Positions 45,925 through 55,573 of a stretch of 64,000 nucleotides of DNA are shown in pieces. Below the pieces are notes generated by a model, which saw nothing but the letters and a program-made list of their open reading frames with translations, ran no database searches and was not told the origin of the DNA. The DNA is from Mucidula mucida (taxonomy: Eukaryota; Basidiomycota; Agaricomycetes; Agaricales; Physalacriaceae): assembly GCA_015501055.1 (NCBI GenBank), contig JADNYV010000127.1, positions 1-64,000 on the forward strand. The letters are read 5' to 3'. Position 1 is the first letter of the stretch. Every line of letters begins with the position of its first letter. A program made the position numbers and the translations under genes.

Positions 45925-46129
45925 ATGAAGTTCATCATTATGTACACTCTGATGTTGGCTACATTTGTGTACGCTCGTCCCGGGTGTAGGCGTGATAGAG
46001 ACCTTGGTCAGTCAATCCTTACGAGGACTCAAAGGTCAAATGTATCTAGACTAACGACGCACAGAAAACCTGGATCAACCTGCCCGTGCCAAGGTTGACG
46101 ATGCTGACGGTGGCCCATTGTGTTTCTGA
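45925..46129 (+). CDS. Small secreted peptide precursor, ENID-P family member 4 (Cys-containing)
   Basis: Exons 45925-46006 and 46065-46129 with a 58-base intron (GTCAGT...ACAG), 48 residues. The signal peptide is MKFIIMYTLMLATFVYA. The linker RPGCRRDRDL contains a Cys and a dibasic Arg-Arg. The tail is E-N-L-D-Q-P-A-R followed by AKVDDADGGPLCF and a stop. The second Cys lies next to the C-terminal Phe, so the secreted form could close a single disulfide. With member 5 it forms a subgroup (GTCAGT donor, YA signal end, Q-P-A-R, C-terminal Cys). Confidence 0.75.
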
Positions 46130-46972
46130 AATATGTTATGTCCTCGCTCTTCTGTTGTTTCCCTTTCCCTTTGATTAACGACTACGGTCGCAGGCAATGT
46201 AGCCACATTTCCGCACTTTATTGATCACACTTATATCGGCTCGGCTGAAGTGTCTACATGTTGAAAGCTCCTGTAGATTCTCACGCAATGCATGCTGCTG
46301 TCCTCGTGCGTTACTCAGGCGATCTTGATTCTTTCCTCTAGCATCTGGAAGTATTCTTGGTTGGCGATCGAGATAAGTTGGGCTTATAGTCTACTATTAC
46401 CACGATCTTTAATTGAAGTTTATCGGTGAGCTACAAAGCAATCCCATATGCGAGAATGTGATCTTGGTAGAACTGACGCGAACGGTTATTGGCTCCATAC
46501 TCAAGGCGCGATAGTATATCCTCCGGCGCTCCGCGGTGCCATGGATGACCTGCGCGAAGTACTATGACAGCTTATCGCATGTATGGTCTTCTTCGACGAA
46601 GCTTTTCCCTGGGGGGACGCATAAATTGGCCACGTAGTCGACATGCTTGCGTCCTGACCTGATAGGTTAAGTACATGACTGGTGGGGCTACATTTTGCCT
46701 CATAAGTTTGCTGTGCACCCGAACACTTGCGAGCCGTTGAGAAGACAAAAAGGGGTAACGACGGACAGGTGCATGAGCGTAGATATTTAGTTATCTATAC
46801 GACTGCCATCCAGGAACAGTAATGTCTATCGAACTGAATTCCCTAGGCACTAGGGACCGCCGACGGTGGTAGTGTCAGGCTTCGGTTTGCATGGTGCGAA
46901 AGGCTTTGAAATAGCGTTAGCGGGCTGTCACTAACGGACAGCAGAGGAAGATAACATGGTACATACTGGATT
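46130..46972. other. Intergenic, no supported gene
   Basis: No domain, signal peptide or family tail found on either strand. Confidence 0.35.
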
Positions 46973-47151
46973 TCAGAACCCACATGCCGGGGCAAGGCCA
47001 GCATCACGCGCAGGCTGATCGATATTTTCTAGGCGCCCTTCGAGTTAGCATGTTGTAGCAAACACTTTCTGAAATGAGACTGACCAGGATCTCTACGCTG
47101 ATTTTCACCGCAGTCTTGGGCGTACACCAGCGCAGCGAGAAGGAGAGTCAT
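46973..47151 (-). CDS. Small secreted peptide precursor, ENID-P family member 5 (Cys-containing)
   Basis: Exons 47151-47085 and 47028-46973 with a 56-base intron (GTCAGT...CTAG). From ATG 47151 the product is 40 residues: MTLLLAALVYA, a linker QDCGENQRRDP, then E-N-I-D-Q-P-A-R followed by DAGLAPACGF and a stop. An ATG at 47167 (ATGAAGTTTACTGCT), in the position expected from the TATA box and matching the MKF start of the other members, is out of frame by one base. So either the signal peptide is shortened or one base is wrong in the assembly. Two Cys, one before and one after the splice site, match member 4. Arg-Arg in the linker is a possible Kex2-type site. Confidence 0.7.
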
Positions 47152-47241
47152 AAGCAGTAAACTTCATGGTAGGCTATTGGGATCGGTGGCGCGAGCACTT
47201 TTGTTCTTGGTGCGATGCGAGTCTTCGAGCTCAAGACTGCA

Positions 47242-47249
47242 TTTATATA
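47242..47249 (-). promoter_or_regulatory. TATA box of small peptide gene 5
   Basis: TATATAAA on the minus strand, 75-82 bases before the out-of-frame ATG 47167 and about 90-98 before ATG 47151. Confidence 0.6.
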
Positions 47250-47666
47250 CTGGAGATACGTGTTGTTCGGATCTTGAATATAACGACAATTCAATCGATC
47301 CGAGGCTCGCCACGGGGATGATAGTGGCCTCCATGTAGTCCGGCGACGAAGACGCAAATGTCAAGCCAGAGAAGCTGCCTAGACCAACCTAAGACACTGC
47401 TCACTTTTTATTTGTTCCTATCATTTAGAAGGCGCCTTCATTTCGAGAGACAGACGAAATGTTTGCTTCGTCGCGCATAGTAGATATGTCGTGCGTGTAG
47501 AATGACGAGACTGATAGGGAACCCTCAAGTCAAACATGCCGATACCGAATCAGTCCAGTCAGAGTCCAGTTTACGAGGTAGAACAGTCCTTCGATTGAGC
47601 TCGCCATATGGTCAAGGATAAAGGTGGTCAGGGCCTGTGCCAAGTTACTTTTTGACAATGACCATC

Positions 47667-48027
47667 ACTTAGTAGCCAAGTTCAAAGCTGGCGTAGCTGG
47701 CCGTAGCTGGGCCGTAGAAATAGTTCGTAGCTAGTTTCGTAGCCAGCCACCTCAGTCACTCCGAGGCAAAGTCCGCAAATTGCCGCGGTATCACGCTCTT
47801 GTCACCGCTTACTGATGGTACGACATTTCGTTGAAGATCCTGTTCCGGAAGGTAGTAGAATTCGGATGGGATGCTATATATATGCAATTATCTCCTTAGA
47901 ATGTTACTTCTGTATATATAATTGTTACAGCCAGCGGAAGGCGTCACATAAGTTATAGAAACCACAATTTAGTCACATTGAGTCCAGCTACGAAACTAGC
48001 TACGCCAGCTGAACTTGGCTACTAAGT
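47667..48027. mobile_element. Foldback/MITE-like element, about 361 bases
   Basis: The left end ACTTAGTAGCCAAGTTC, with following GCTGGCGTAGCT and GTAGCTAGTTTCGTAGC blocks, is mirrored by the right end GCTACGAAACTAGCTACGCC ... GAACTTGGCTACTAAGT. The arms are 50-90 bases with an internal loop containing CTATATATATGC. It has no coding capacity. It lies inside the peptide cluster, between members 5 and 6. Confidence 0.7.
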
Positions 48028-48743
48028 AACTGATAACTCGGCCGCCGGCTCAAGGTCTCTCTCCTCAGACCCCATGGACCATCGTCGCCGCCGCTCTAAG
48101 CTACGCGACGTTGTCGCTGAACGGCTGAACCCGGTACCCGCCCCATGTACTGTCCTATTGCATTCCCAGAGTTACGAAGTCCCCTTAACGCGTTTCATCG
48201 GACGAACAATACCGCGACATTCTTGTAGACAATATGCGCGCTGCATACAAGGACGTGGCCATTACCTGCTCAGGACCCGCTGAATTGCCCTACGGTTCTC
48301 TTTCCAGATTCTCTTAAGGCTCTTTTGTCACCATGTCCAGCTTTCTGGATAACATTTGAATCGATCGTACGCTGAATACAATGCATAAGAATCAAGGAGG
48401 CACCATGCGGACAGATCGTGGCGCGCGAACATAAAGGACATGTATTTATGGTACATTCTCATCGTTGCCTGTACTTATTTTCGCGCTTGCTGATTATAGC
48501 GTAGAATCAGGCCCTGCAACAATGTCAGACATCTGGTTAAACACCCTTCAAAGCGCAGATGTTCAGATTCTCAAGAACATTTTTATCTTCTTCTCGCGGC
48601 ATCGGTTGGTAAATGCCCCCTCCCTGACCTATGAATACTCAGGTACACACAGAATGAATAGGATTGACGTGTATATTTATCTGGGTGCCGCTGGTTACTA
48701 ACATACAGCCAATAACTTCGCGCTACTTACTAACAATGACTCT
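48028..48743. other. Intergenic, no supported gene
   Basis: Only short open frames without domains (for example 48074-48283). Confidence 0.35.
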
Positions 48744-48930
48744 TCAGAACGCGGCGAAGGGTTCCTTGTTGTCGTCTCTGCGGGGACGATCGATGTTTTC
48801 TGCACAAAAGAACATCAGTAACGACGTGTCCGATATTATCAGACTTACCAGTAGGAAGAGGCATCACTGCAACGGGAATAGTGCCCGCTACAGCGGTCAG
48901 AAGGAGAGCGATTGCAATCGTGAACTTCAT
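48744..48930 (-). CDS. Small secreted peptide precursor, ENID-P family member 6
   Basis: Exons 48930-48849 and 48799-48744 with a 49-base intron (GTAAGT...GCAG), 45 residues. The signal peptide is MKFTIAIALLLTAVAG, followed by the linker TIPVAVMPLPT. The tail is E-N-I-D-R-P-R-R followed by DDNKEPFAAF and a stop. Arg-Arg at tail positions 7-8 is a potential Kex2-type site that would release DDNKEPFAAF. The linker again contains I-P-V-A, as in member 3. Reading through the intron without splicing gives an unrelated 66-residue frame, so the splice-based model is supported by homology to the other five genes. Confidence 0.75.
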
Positions 48931-48987
48931 AGTGGTATGTGATGTTTGAACCTGAGAGTTGAGTAAGAGAGTACTCCAGAGCGTCAG

Positions 48988-48993
48988 TTTATA
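48988..48993 (-). promoter_or_regulatory. TATA box of small peptide gene 6
   Basis: TATAAA on the minus strand, about 60 bases before ATG 48930. Confidence 0.6.
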
Positions 48994-49827
48994 TGCTGTG
49001 AGTGCTTCTCACGCCGGATAATACATCACTCCTCCGTCTCGTGCAGACGTGGATATCTGAATACTGTGGCAAGAGGGAAACCCACTTGCGGTCATTGCAT
49101 CACGCGCGTTATATATTCAGACGCGTATTTGAAGATATTCTTCCCGCATCTACAGGATGGAGGTGACCGGAGCTTGAACGAGCTCACGATAGCGTGGAAT
49201 TTCCATGACACCTGCTTTCAAGTTCCTCCGTTTACATAGGAGGATAGTTCCCTTGGAAGGCAGGTATAGGCCATTTCCGCTGAAAGGAGAAGCTGCGGCT
49301 CCGTGGCTGAAATTACGTCCTACTCTAGGACGGTGAGAACGTTCCAGCACCGAAAGGGGTCTTGGGTAATTATTGCGAGTCGCGCTCTTGCGTATCTGTC
49401 GACGTTTCTAGAAATCCAACTTCGAGCAGCGTTTTAGTGACTGTGTCTGCCAACAGGACAAAGCTCATCGCGGGTGACTCGTAGCAGCTCGTTCAGGCGA
49501 TACGTTGCATTGAGCGAGTTTACAAGCCACTGGATTAGTGTCTTCTGGGTATTTCTCCATGTTTTTGGCACTTTACCTGAGTGGCGACAATACCGATCAT
49601 TGATCAACCGTCGATCGGCCCAGCTAGTCTTGTGCCCTAGGCCACGCTTACCTAATTACAAATATGCTGTTTCCTTCCAACCACCATCTTCGTTGAAACG
49701 CCGTTGTCATTGGTTTGACCCTTTGCCGTAACACCTATAATGCCATGCGAGGCGGTGTTATTGCTCTTGAACGACAACCAACATGTCTTTGTGAGTGCAG
49801 TCTACAATTCTCTTTCAGCTCTCACCA
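48994..49827. other. Intergenic, no supported gene
   Basis: No coding region supported. The end of the stretch is the 5' region of the F-box gene, with a possible 5' UTR intron (GTGAGT at 49791 to CAG at 49818). Confidence 0.35.
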
Positions 49828-51141
49828 ATGCGTGTGTTTAGGATGAATCTTACCGTCACGCAAATTCCACCTGAAATATGGCTGGATATATTCGAGAAGG
49901 TTTCCCGACGACCAATGAACAGCCTGGACACCACATGTGCGCCATGGACGCTGGGCCAGGTCTGTACGACTTGGCGCCAGATCGTCCTTAACAACTCGTC
50001 CCTGTGGTCGACGCTCATTGTCACCTGGGAGCCCCCAAGGTCATCCGAAATCCTGACTGAGCACCTTCGGCGATCTGCAGCCCACCCTCTCGACGTTGCG
50101 ATGAAAGTACCAACACGCATCGATGACGACGCCCACATTGTCGCGAACACTATCGCGTTGACATCGCGCTTTTCATCTATGGATCTCGTGACACAGCAAT
50201 CCTATCGTTGGCGCGTAATCGAGCTCGTTGCCTACTCCGATATAAATATCGCAGACCGGCTCAAAGGGAAGCTTCCATTACTTGAGGAGTTTTATCTGAA
50301 AAAGCCATTTGGACAAGGGACGGGGCTACATGATCAAGAGCTCATCCGGACTTTCCTAGAGGCCCCCAAATTGCGCAAGGCCGATTTCCGCGACAGCCAG
50401 ATCATGGAAGCGCCCAACGGGGCTGTTGTTCCCATAACACATCTAGGCGTAACGATGAATTCGATCACGGAAATCGAGTACCTTCGCTCTTATGCGTCTC
50501 TTGTCGAGCTGCATCTTGACTGCTACCAGGAGCCGCTCGTCAGCCCTATTTGCATTACCCTCCCCACAATCGAGATGCTTGGCGTGCGGCATTCCATCAT
50601 CCTCGACGCGCTCACGCTGCCCAATCTAGGAACGCTCACCGTGCGCGACTGTACCCCCCAGTCGTGCGAGATCCTTGAGAACTTTCTAGAGCGCTCTCGA
50701 TGCCACTTGACGGTGCTCTCTCTCCTCGAAGGCGAGCTACTCGCCAAGGTTGATCTCACTCAGCCAGCCTTCCGACACGTCATCCGAGTCACACTGCCCA
50801 TACCCGAGATGGCGCGTATAACGATGAGCAAGCTGTCTAGTCCGGGGGTTCTGCCGTCGCTCCAGATTGTGACCGCCATGGTGAGCGATGTGCAGTTTGG
50901 CTTGGAGGGCGAACATGAGCTGGAGGCGACCGAGTTCATCGCGTTTCTGAGGCACAGAGCGGGGTTGAAGTTGCTGAGGATGTATTGCTCGGATCCGGAC
51001 TTTTTGGCGCTGCAGGATGCGGGGCTGAGAGAGCTGGAGGCGGCGGGTCTGGCGGTGACGCTGGATAATTTCAATAGTAATCATGATGAGTGGAAATGGT
51101 GGAAGGGGCCGTATTGGTTTCCTGTGGTCACTGTTCCGTGA
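49828..51141 (+). CDS. F-box protein with leucine-rich C-terminal region
   Basis: A single long exon of 437 codons from ATG 49828 (MRVFRMNLTV) to TGA 51139-51141. Residues about 8-60 form an F-box: QIPPEIWLDIFEKV followed by APWTLGQVCTTWRQIVLNNS and LWSTL, the usual pattern in mushroom F-box proteins. The rest contains irregular leucine-rich repeats (LRSYASLVELHLDCY, LPNLGTLTVRDCTP) and ends in an acidic/aromatic segment, WKWWKGPYWF. Members recruit targets to SCF ubiquitin ligases, and such genes are expanded in Agaricomycetes. The upstream GTGAGT...CAG could place an intron in the 5' UTR. The frame is intact and GC-richer than the flanks. Confidence 0.9.
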   Translation: MRVFRMNLTVTQIPPEIWLDIFEKVSRRPMNSLDTTCAPWTLGQVCTTWRQIVLNNSSLWSTLIVTWEPPRSSEILTEHLRRSAAHPLDVAMKVPTRIDDDAHIVANTIALTSRFSSMDLVTQQSYRWRVIELVAYSDINIADRLKGKLPLLEEFYLKKPFGQGTGLHDQELIRTFLEAPKLRKADFRDSQIMEAPNGAVVPITHLGVTMNSITEIEYLRSYASLVELHLDCYQEPLVSPICITLPTIEMLGVRHSIILDALTLPNLGTLTVRDCTPQSCEILENFLERSRCHLTVLSLLEGELLAKVDLTQPAFRHVIRVTLPIPEMARITMSKLSSPGVLPSLQIVTAMVSDVQFGLEGEHELEATEFIAFLRHRAGLKLLRMYCSDPDFLALQDAGLRELEAAGLAVTLDNFNSNHDEWKWWKGPYWFPVVTVP

Positions 51142-51432
51142 ACTTGGTTTGAACATATGAATTTTAATACCGTTTTAATGCGACTGACTTTATACCTCTC
51201 CTAGTAATGCAATTTAACGTTCTTGTCTTTCCACGATTGATTTCTTACTGCCGGAAAAGTCGTCTTCGAATTTCTCTCTTGGTCAGTCTAAACGATAGGT
51301 TTCTTAGATCGCAATGCAAAACGACAGCTACGTATATGGGCATCATGACACTCATTGACCACAGGAACTGGGAGTATATTCTCGCTCGAATCGTTTTGCT
51401 TCTTGGTTATAAGGGATACATTACGTGTCAAA

Positions 51433-52603
51433 TCAAACACTCCCGGGCGGCAGTCCCTCGAATGCATTTTTCAACAGGACCAGCAACCTCTCTTTCACCA
51501 ATGGCGCGGGATTGGGATATGGACTCTTCGCAGCGATATCTGCAGCTCTTTCCAAATCGTCTTCTTTCATCCCGAGCTCCTTCAAGGAATAAGGTGCACC
51601 CAGTCCTTTCGCGAGTTCGTAGACGCCCTGCGCTGCATCCGAGACCCCGAGGGCCTCAGCGACCTTGGACATCGCGTCCTCCGCATACGGCGTATTATAG
51701 GCTATGGCGTGTGGAAGAATGACGGTGTGCGTTTCGGCGTGAGGCAAGCCGAATGTTCCGCCTGTGCAGAATGGTCAAGCAGGGATTGCCGTGGGGGGGT
51801 TGTTCGTACCAAGAGTGTGGCATAGTTTGTGATGCAAACCCATTCCGACGACGCCGAGGCACGAAGCGCACGCCCAGGCGCCGTATAACGCGTCGCTTCT
51901 CGCGTCAAGGCTCGCTGGATCCGAGGCTAGGATGGGAAGCGCTTTGGCGATACTCGCCAGGCCCTGCAGGGCAAGGGTGTCGGTGATAGGATTGGCGTCC
52001 TTTGAATACAGCGCTTCGACGGCGTGGGCAAGGGCGTTTATACCGGATGCGACTGTGATGCGAGGCGACAAGGTGAGGGTGAGGGACACGTCGTAGATGA
52101 TCACCTCTGGGAGAACTTTCATGGACCTTTGTGTTGTTTTCATACCGTGCTCTGTCTGCCCGAGGATCGGTGTTGCCTGTTTGTTAAGATACGTTGGGAA
52201 GAACGAGAGTGATTATTGAAGGTTGAAGGAGTACCTCTGAACCAGAATAGGTAGTGGGGATGATGATCTGAGGGAGATCTGTGCGGAATGCGATAGCTTT
52301 CGCGAGGCCGACGGCTGATCCGCCACCAATCGATATCAAGCAGTCCGCACCAAGTGTTTCTACGACTTTGCAGGCGTCTTCCGTGACATTCGTCGGAGTA
52401 TGCATGAGAGCCTTTGTGTATATCCCGACAGCCTTATTCCCCAGAAGATCCTGCAGATCACGGGCTTTTTGCGCTTGTCCTTCGGTGCTCAATATAAGAG
52501 CTTTGCTACATCCTAAGCGGTTGAGCTCGTCGGGGACGCGACTGAGAGTACCAGATCCGAAGATGACGCGAGAGGGCAATGCGTTGTAGATAAAGTCTTT
52601 CAT
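51433..52603 (-). CDS. Iron-type alcohol dehydrogenase, maleylacetate reductase-like
   Basis: ATG 52603 (MKDFIYNALPSRVIFGSGTL). Three exons joined by clean introns at about 52230-52176 and 51808-51763 give about 355 residues. Motifs are the NAD-binding GADCLISIGGGSAVGLAKAI, IIIPTTYSGSEATPILGQTE, INALAHAVEALYS with metal-binding His, and GLHHKLCHTLGGTFGLPHAE followed by THTVILPHAIAYN, which is characteristic of maleylacetate reductases. These reduce maleylacetate to 3-oxoadipate with NAD(P)H in the catabolism of hydroxyquinol and other aromatics. Normal family members have KTT near the third motif, kept here. The frame is intact. It suggests lignin-derived aromatic breakdown rather than a role in the peptide locus. 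Confidence 0.9.
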
Positions 52604-54885
52604 GATGATGGCTGTTTGAAGGATAAGGACAGAGCTGACTGATCAGCATCCGTGGGCGTTGTGTAACCAAATGTGGCGTCGTCGGTCCGAGACGAATGCG
52701 GGGTTATAAAACATCCGAGGAGCCATTCCGCTTCGCCACTCAGCGATAAATTGAAGTTCTAGCGCGCAAGTCTGGTAAGTTCTGGCATGATGGTGACTTC
52801 AAACATGAAACTGACCAGCTACTGGCTAGACCGATCTTCTCAGCCAACATGAATATGCTGCTTATGTCTGCTTGTCTGCGGCTTCCGGCGCGTAATCTAG
52901 GTTCCGTCTCGTTTCCCAATCCCCACATACGCGTCTGAGGCAGCGATTCCCTCGACGCGTCGCCTACCTTCTCCACCACTCCGCTCTGGCATCAAGCTCC
53001 TGAAGCGTGGCAGAAGCTCTACAAGGAATGGAACGCAATCAACAAGAATGAAGTAACTTTAAGTATTCACGAAAGAAAGCCTGGAAAGGAAGGACGGAAG
53101 AAAATCGATACACGGTACAGTCCCACAGAGGAACGCCGGCGACAGAGTACAGGCAATATGTAGTGCACTAAACTACACTGCCCTTGTTACCACCTCATCC
53201 TGGAATTGCACCCCAGAATAGTATATTCAATTTTTTCTCTCCCCATACAAAAAAAAAATTCGACATATTCTTAGGCTGACGAGGGAGACTAACCCCAGAA
53301 GGCGGCCGTCGTATCAAAGTCTCTTCGCCAGCGTCTTTGCAGTCGCCACTCCTCCGGAAACAGCGTCTTGATCACAGGGCAACCATGGATAGGCAAGTAA
53401 CCATACTCAAAAATACAAATACTTATTAATTTCTAGCAAACCGCCTTTTCTTGTGGTACGGCTTAATTGGCCTTATCACGCTCCATCAGGTTCTCTTCTT
53501 TGCACAAGACAGTCGTCTCCATCTGTTTGAAGGGTTATTTCGCCAAGGTGAAGGATCAGCCGACCATACCTGTATTCGAGGACGATCCAGCGCGTCCAGT
53601 TGGGCTTTCATAGATACCGACTTACTGGTCAATGTGTGTCGCGACGAGTCCCGGTGTCGCCCTTGCGTAACATGTCCACCCGTATGGTTCATCCTGCTCT
53701 CGGACACGCTTGACGTCTACGCTCCCGCTCTTTCTGGAAGCCAGCCGGAGCGCGCTCGATGAGATCTCTCAACTCTTCCTCTCAACATCGCCTTGTGTTT
53801 CTGACTTGCGCCGTTTGCGATTGTATGGCCGAACCACCCGCAAGTCTGCTTTCATATTCCTTTCGTCTTTCATTGACCGTTCTCAGGTCGGAGACTCTCT
53901 CCCTCAAGGTCAATCCAAGAGCGTGCCGCTGTCATCACTAGCCCAAGTGTGCGTCTTTTTCATATGTCTTCCTTCTTCTCAACTTACCGTCGCATAGACG
54001 GGAAAGGTATTCCGCCATGCTTCCGCCCGCCTCCCCTGACATGGATAGCCGTCTTCAATATGGTTCCCTTCAGCTCTCCCCAAAATCCAAAAGGAAGCGC
54101 ATGAGAAGCGCTCACAGCGGGGTGTGGGCGACAAAAGGGCTAAGTTCGAGCTTACACACTCGGCAAAAGAGACGCAGGTTTGTCAAGGCGTGTCCTACGC
54201 TCGATAGGCTTTCTCATGTCGTTCCGGGCTCTCGTACAGGACTCCGCCTTGGTCTAGGTTTGTACACTGTACTTCGAGATGAATTCGCAACAGTCAACAC
54301 CCCTTTGGTCCAAGACATAGACTAGTATGGTACTCCTTGCTTGTACAAGAGGAGTATCCCTGGGTGCACCAAGAAGGCGCATGACCGGATCATACCCCAA
54401 ATGTCTTTGACAGGTAGAATCAGCGCCGACGGGGATTGGCCATCCCTGTGTAGTGTTCGGTCAAAGGACTTCGGTCCAATGCGACAGGTGTGAACAAGGC
54501 ATGCTACCGGAAGGTGCCCCGGGGAAGTCAGGGGACTGCTGGCAGCTCCTGGATCTCCAAGACAGTGATTGAGTTTTTTGCTGTTTGTTCTGAAGGGAGA
54601 TGACTATTCGCATGGACTTTGAGTGGCGGCCCCGAAAGTCACAGTTTCAACTTCTGGCTATAGATTAAAACTTAAACCGCGCTTCCGCTGCTGTAAGTTC
54701 AAGTAGCAAGAAACATTTTACCTTTCGAGTCAGCAAATCCTCCTTTTAAAGGCGAACGCGAGCCGCAGATTCTTCACTGTCCGGGAGGTCACCGATGTCA
54801 GCAGCAACTTGACGGAAATTGAAGCCGAAACAGATGGTATGCAAAGACCCACTTCGAGGAGGCAACCAATAGAGACTTTGGAAAA
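52604..54885. other. Intergenic with possible gene debris
   Basis: About 2.3 kb. Between 53450 and 54325 several plus-strand stretches look protein-like (for example KGYFAKVKDQPTIPVFEDD and SALDEISQLFLS) but fall in different frames and show no known domain. An A-run lies at about 53249-53257. No gene can be supported. Confidence 0.35.
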
Positions 54886-55276
54886 TAAAAGTCAGATGGT
54901 TCCTACTAGAGGATGTAGGTCTGCCCTTTTTTTCTTGTCTGACCATCGATCAGCGCGTATCTGTATCCGTCTTGCGACCATTATACATCTCGACAACGGC
55001 CCTATCATTGTACTCAACCCGCCATAGGCCATGGAAAGCATCGTTTAATACCCAATCGTTGACCGTTCTCTAACGGCTAGGAACATCTGTTGGTGAAAGC
55101 CTGCTTTTGGCGTTTTATCTCTTGCTCTCCCGACGATCGTTTCACAAAACCCTGCTGTACGCGCGTAGCGCGTCTTCTCGTCACACTTTCTCCTCGGTTA
55201 AGGAATTGGAGACATGACACCTCCTAATCACATCATCGGATTTTCCTCCTGGCTTCTATGATGTCTGTCAGAAGCC

Positions 55277-55283
55277 TATAAAA
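55277..55283 (+). promoter_or_regulatory. TATA box of epoxide hydrolase copy 1
   Basis: TATAAAA, originally about 48 bases before the start codon as in copy 2 (63104-63110), now about 290 bases away because of the MITE. Confidence 0.6.
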
Positions 55284-55328
55284 CACGCCGAGGCTCTCGT
55301 TGTTTCCCACCTACCAGACCCACTACTA

Positions 55329-55572
55329 CTGTAGCGTTTCAACCGTAACTTCACAGCCTGTGACCCATTATGGTCTGAAGTTACAGCGAACAGCTTCACA
55401 GACCCTTAAATTGCCTTTTTTGGACAGTTCCGCTTATAGCGGGACCTGAAATTTCCTTATTTGGAGGCTCGTGCCTGACCAAAGTGGTCCGTGACCCGTT
55501 ATGATGTATATATAGCTTCACTTCAAAGACCCCCGTGACCCGTTATGTGAATTTGCGGTCGAAACACTACAG
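55329..55572 (-). mobile_element. MITE copy 2, inserted at a start codon
   Basis: A 244-base reverse-orientation copy of 1064-1306, nearly identical to it, with the same TIRs and TA at 55573-55574. Comparison with the empty site in copy 2 (CCCACTATGTCGAG at 63146-63159) shows insertion at the TA of TATG. The left junction reads CACTACTA, so a few bases were added there. Confidence 0.9.
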
Positions 55573-55573
55573 T

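Noticed and set aside
40875..46129. Peptide genes as mating pheromone precursors
   Set aside because: Basidiomycete pheromone precursors end in a CaaX farnesylation box and lack signal peptides; these have signal peptides and end in Phe without a CaaX.
48710..48930. Unspliced 66-codon frame from ATG 48930
   Set aside because: Comparison with five other genes shows the frame runs into an intron at 48848; the spliced 45-residue model is preferred.
49795..49827. Upstream extension of the F-box gene
   Set aside because: No ATG in frame upstream; the bases look like a 5' UTR intron (GTGAGT ... TTTCAG) and joining ATGTCTTT gives the wrong frame.
53450..54325. Possible multi-exon gene
   Set aside because: Coding-like pieces fall in three frames with no consistent splice sites and no domain; kept only as debris.
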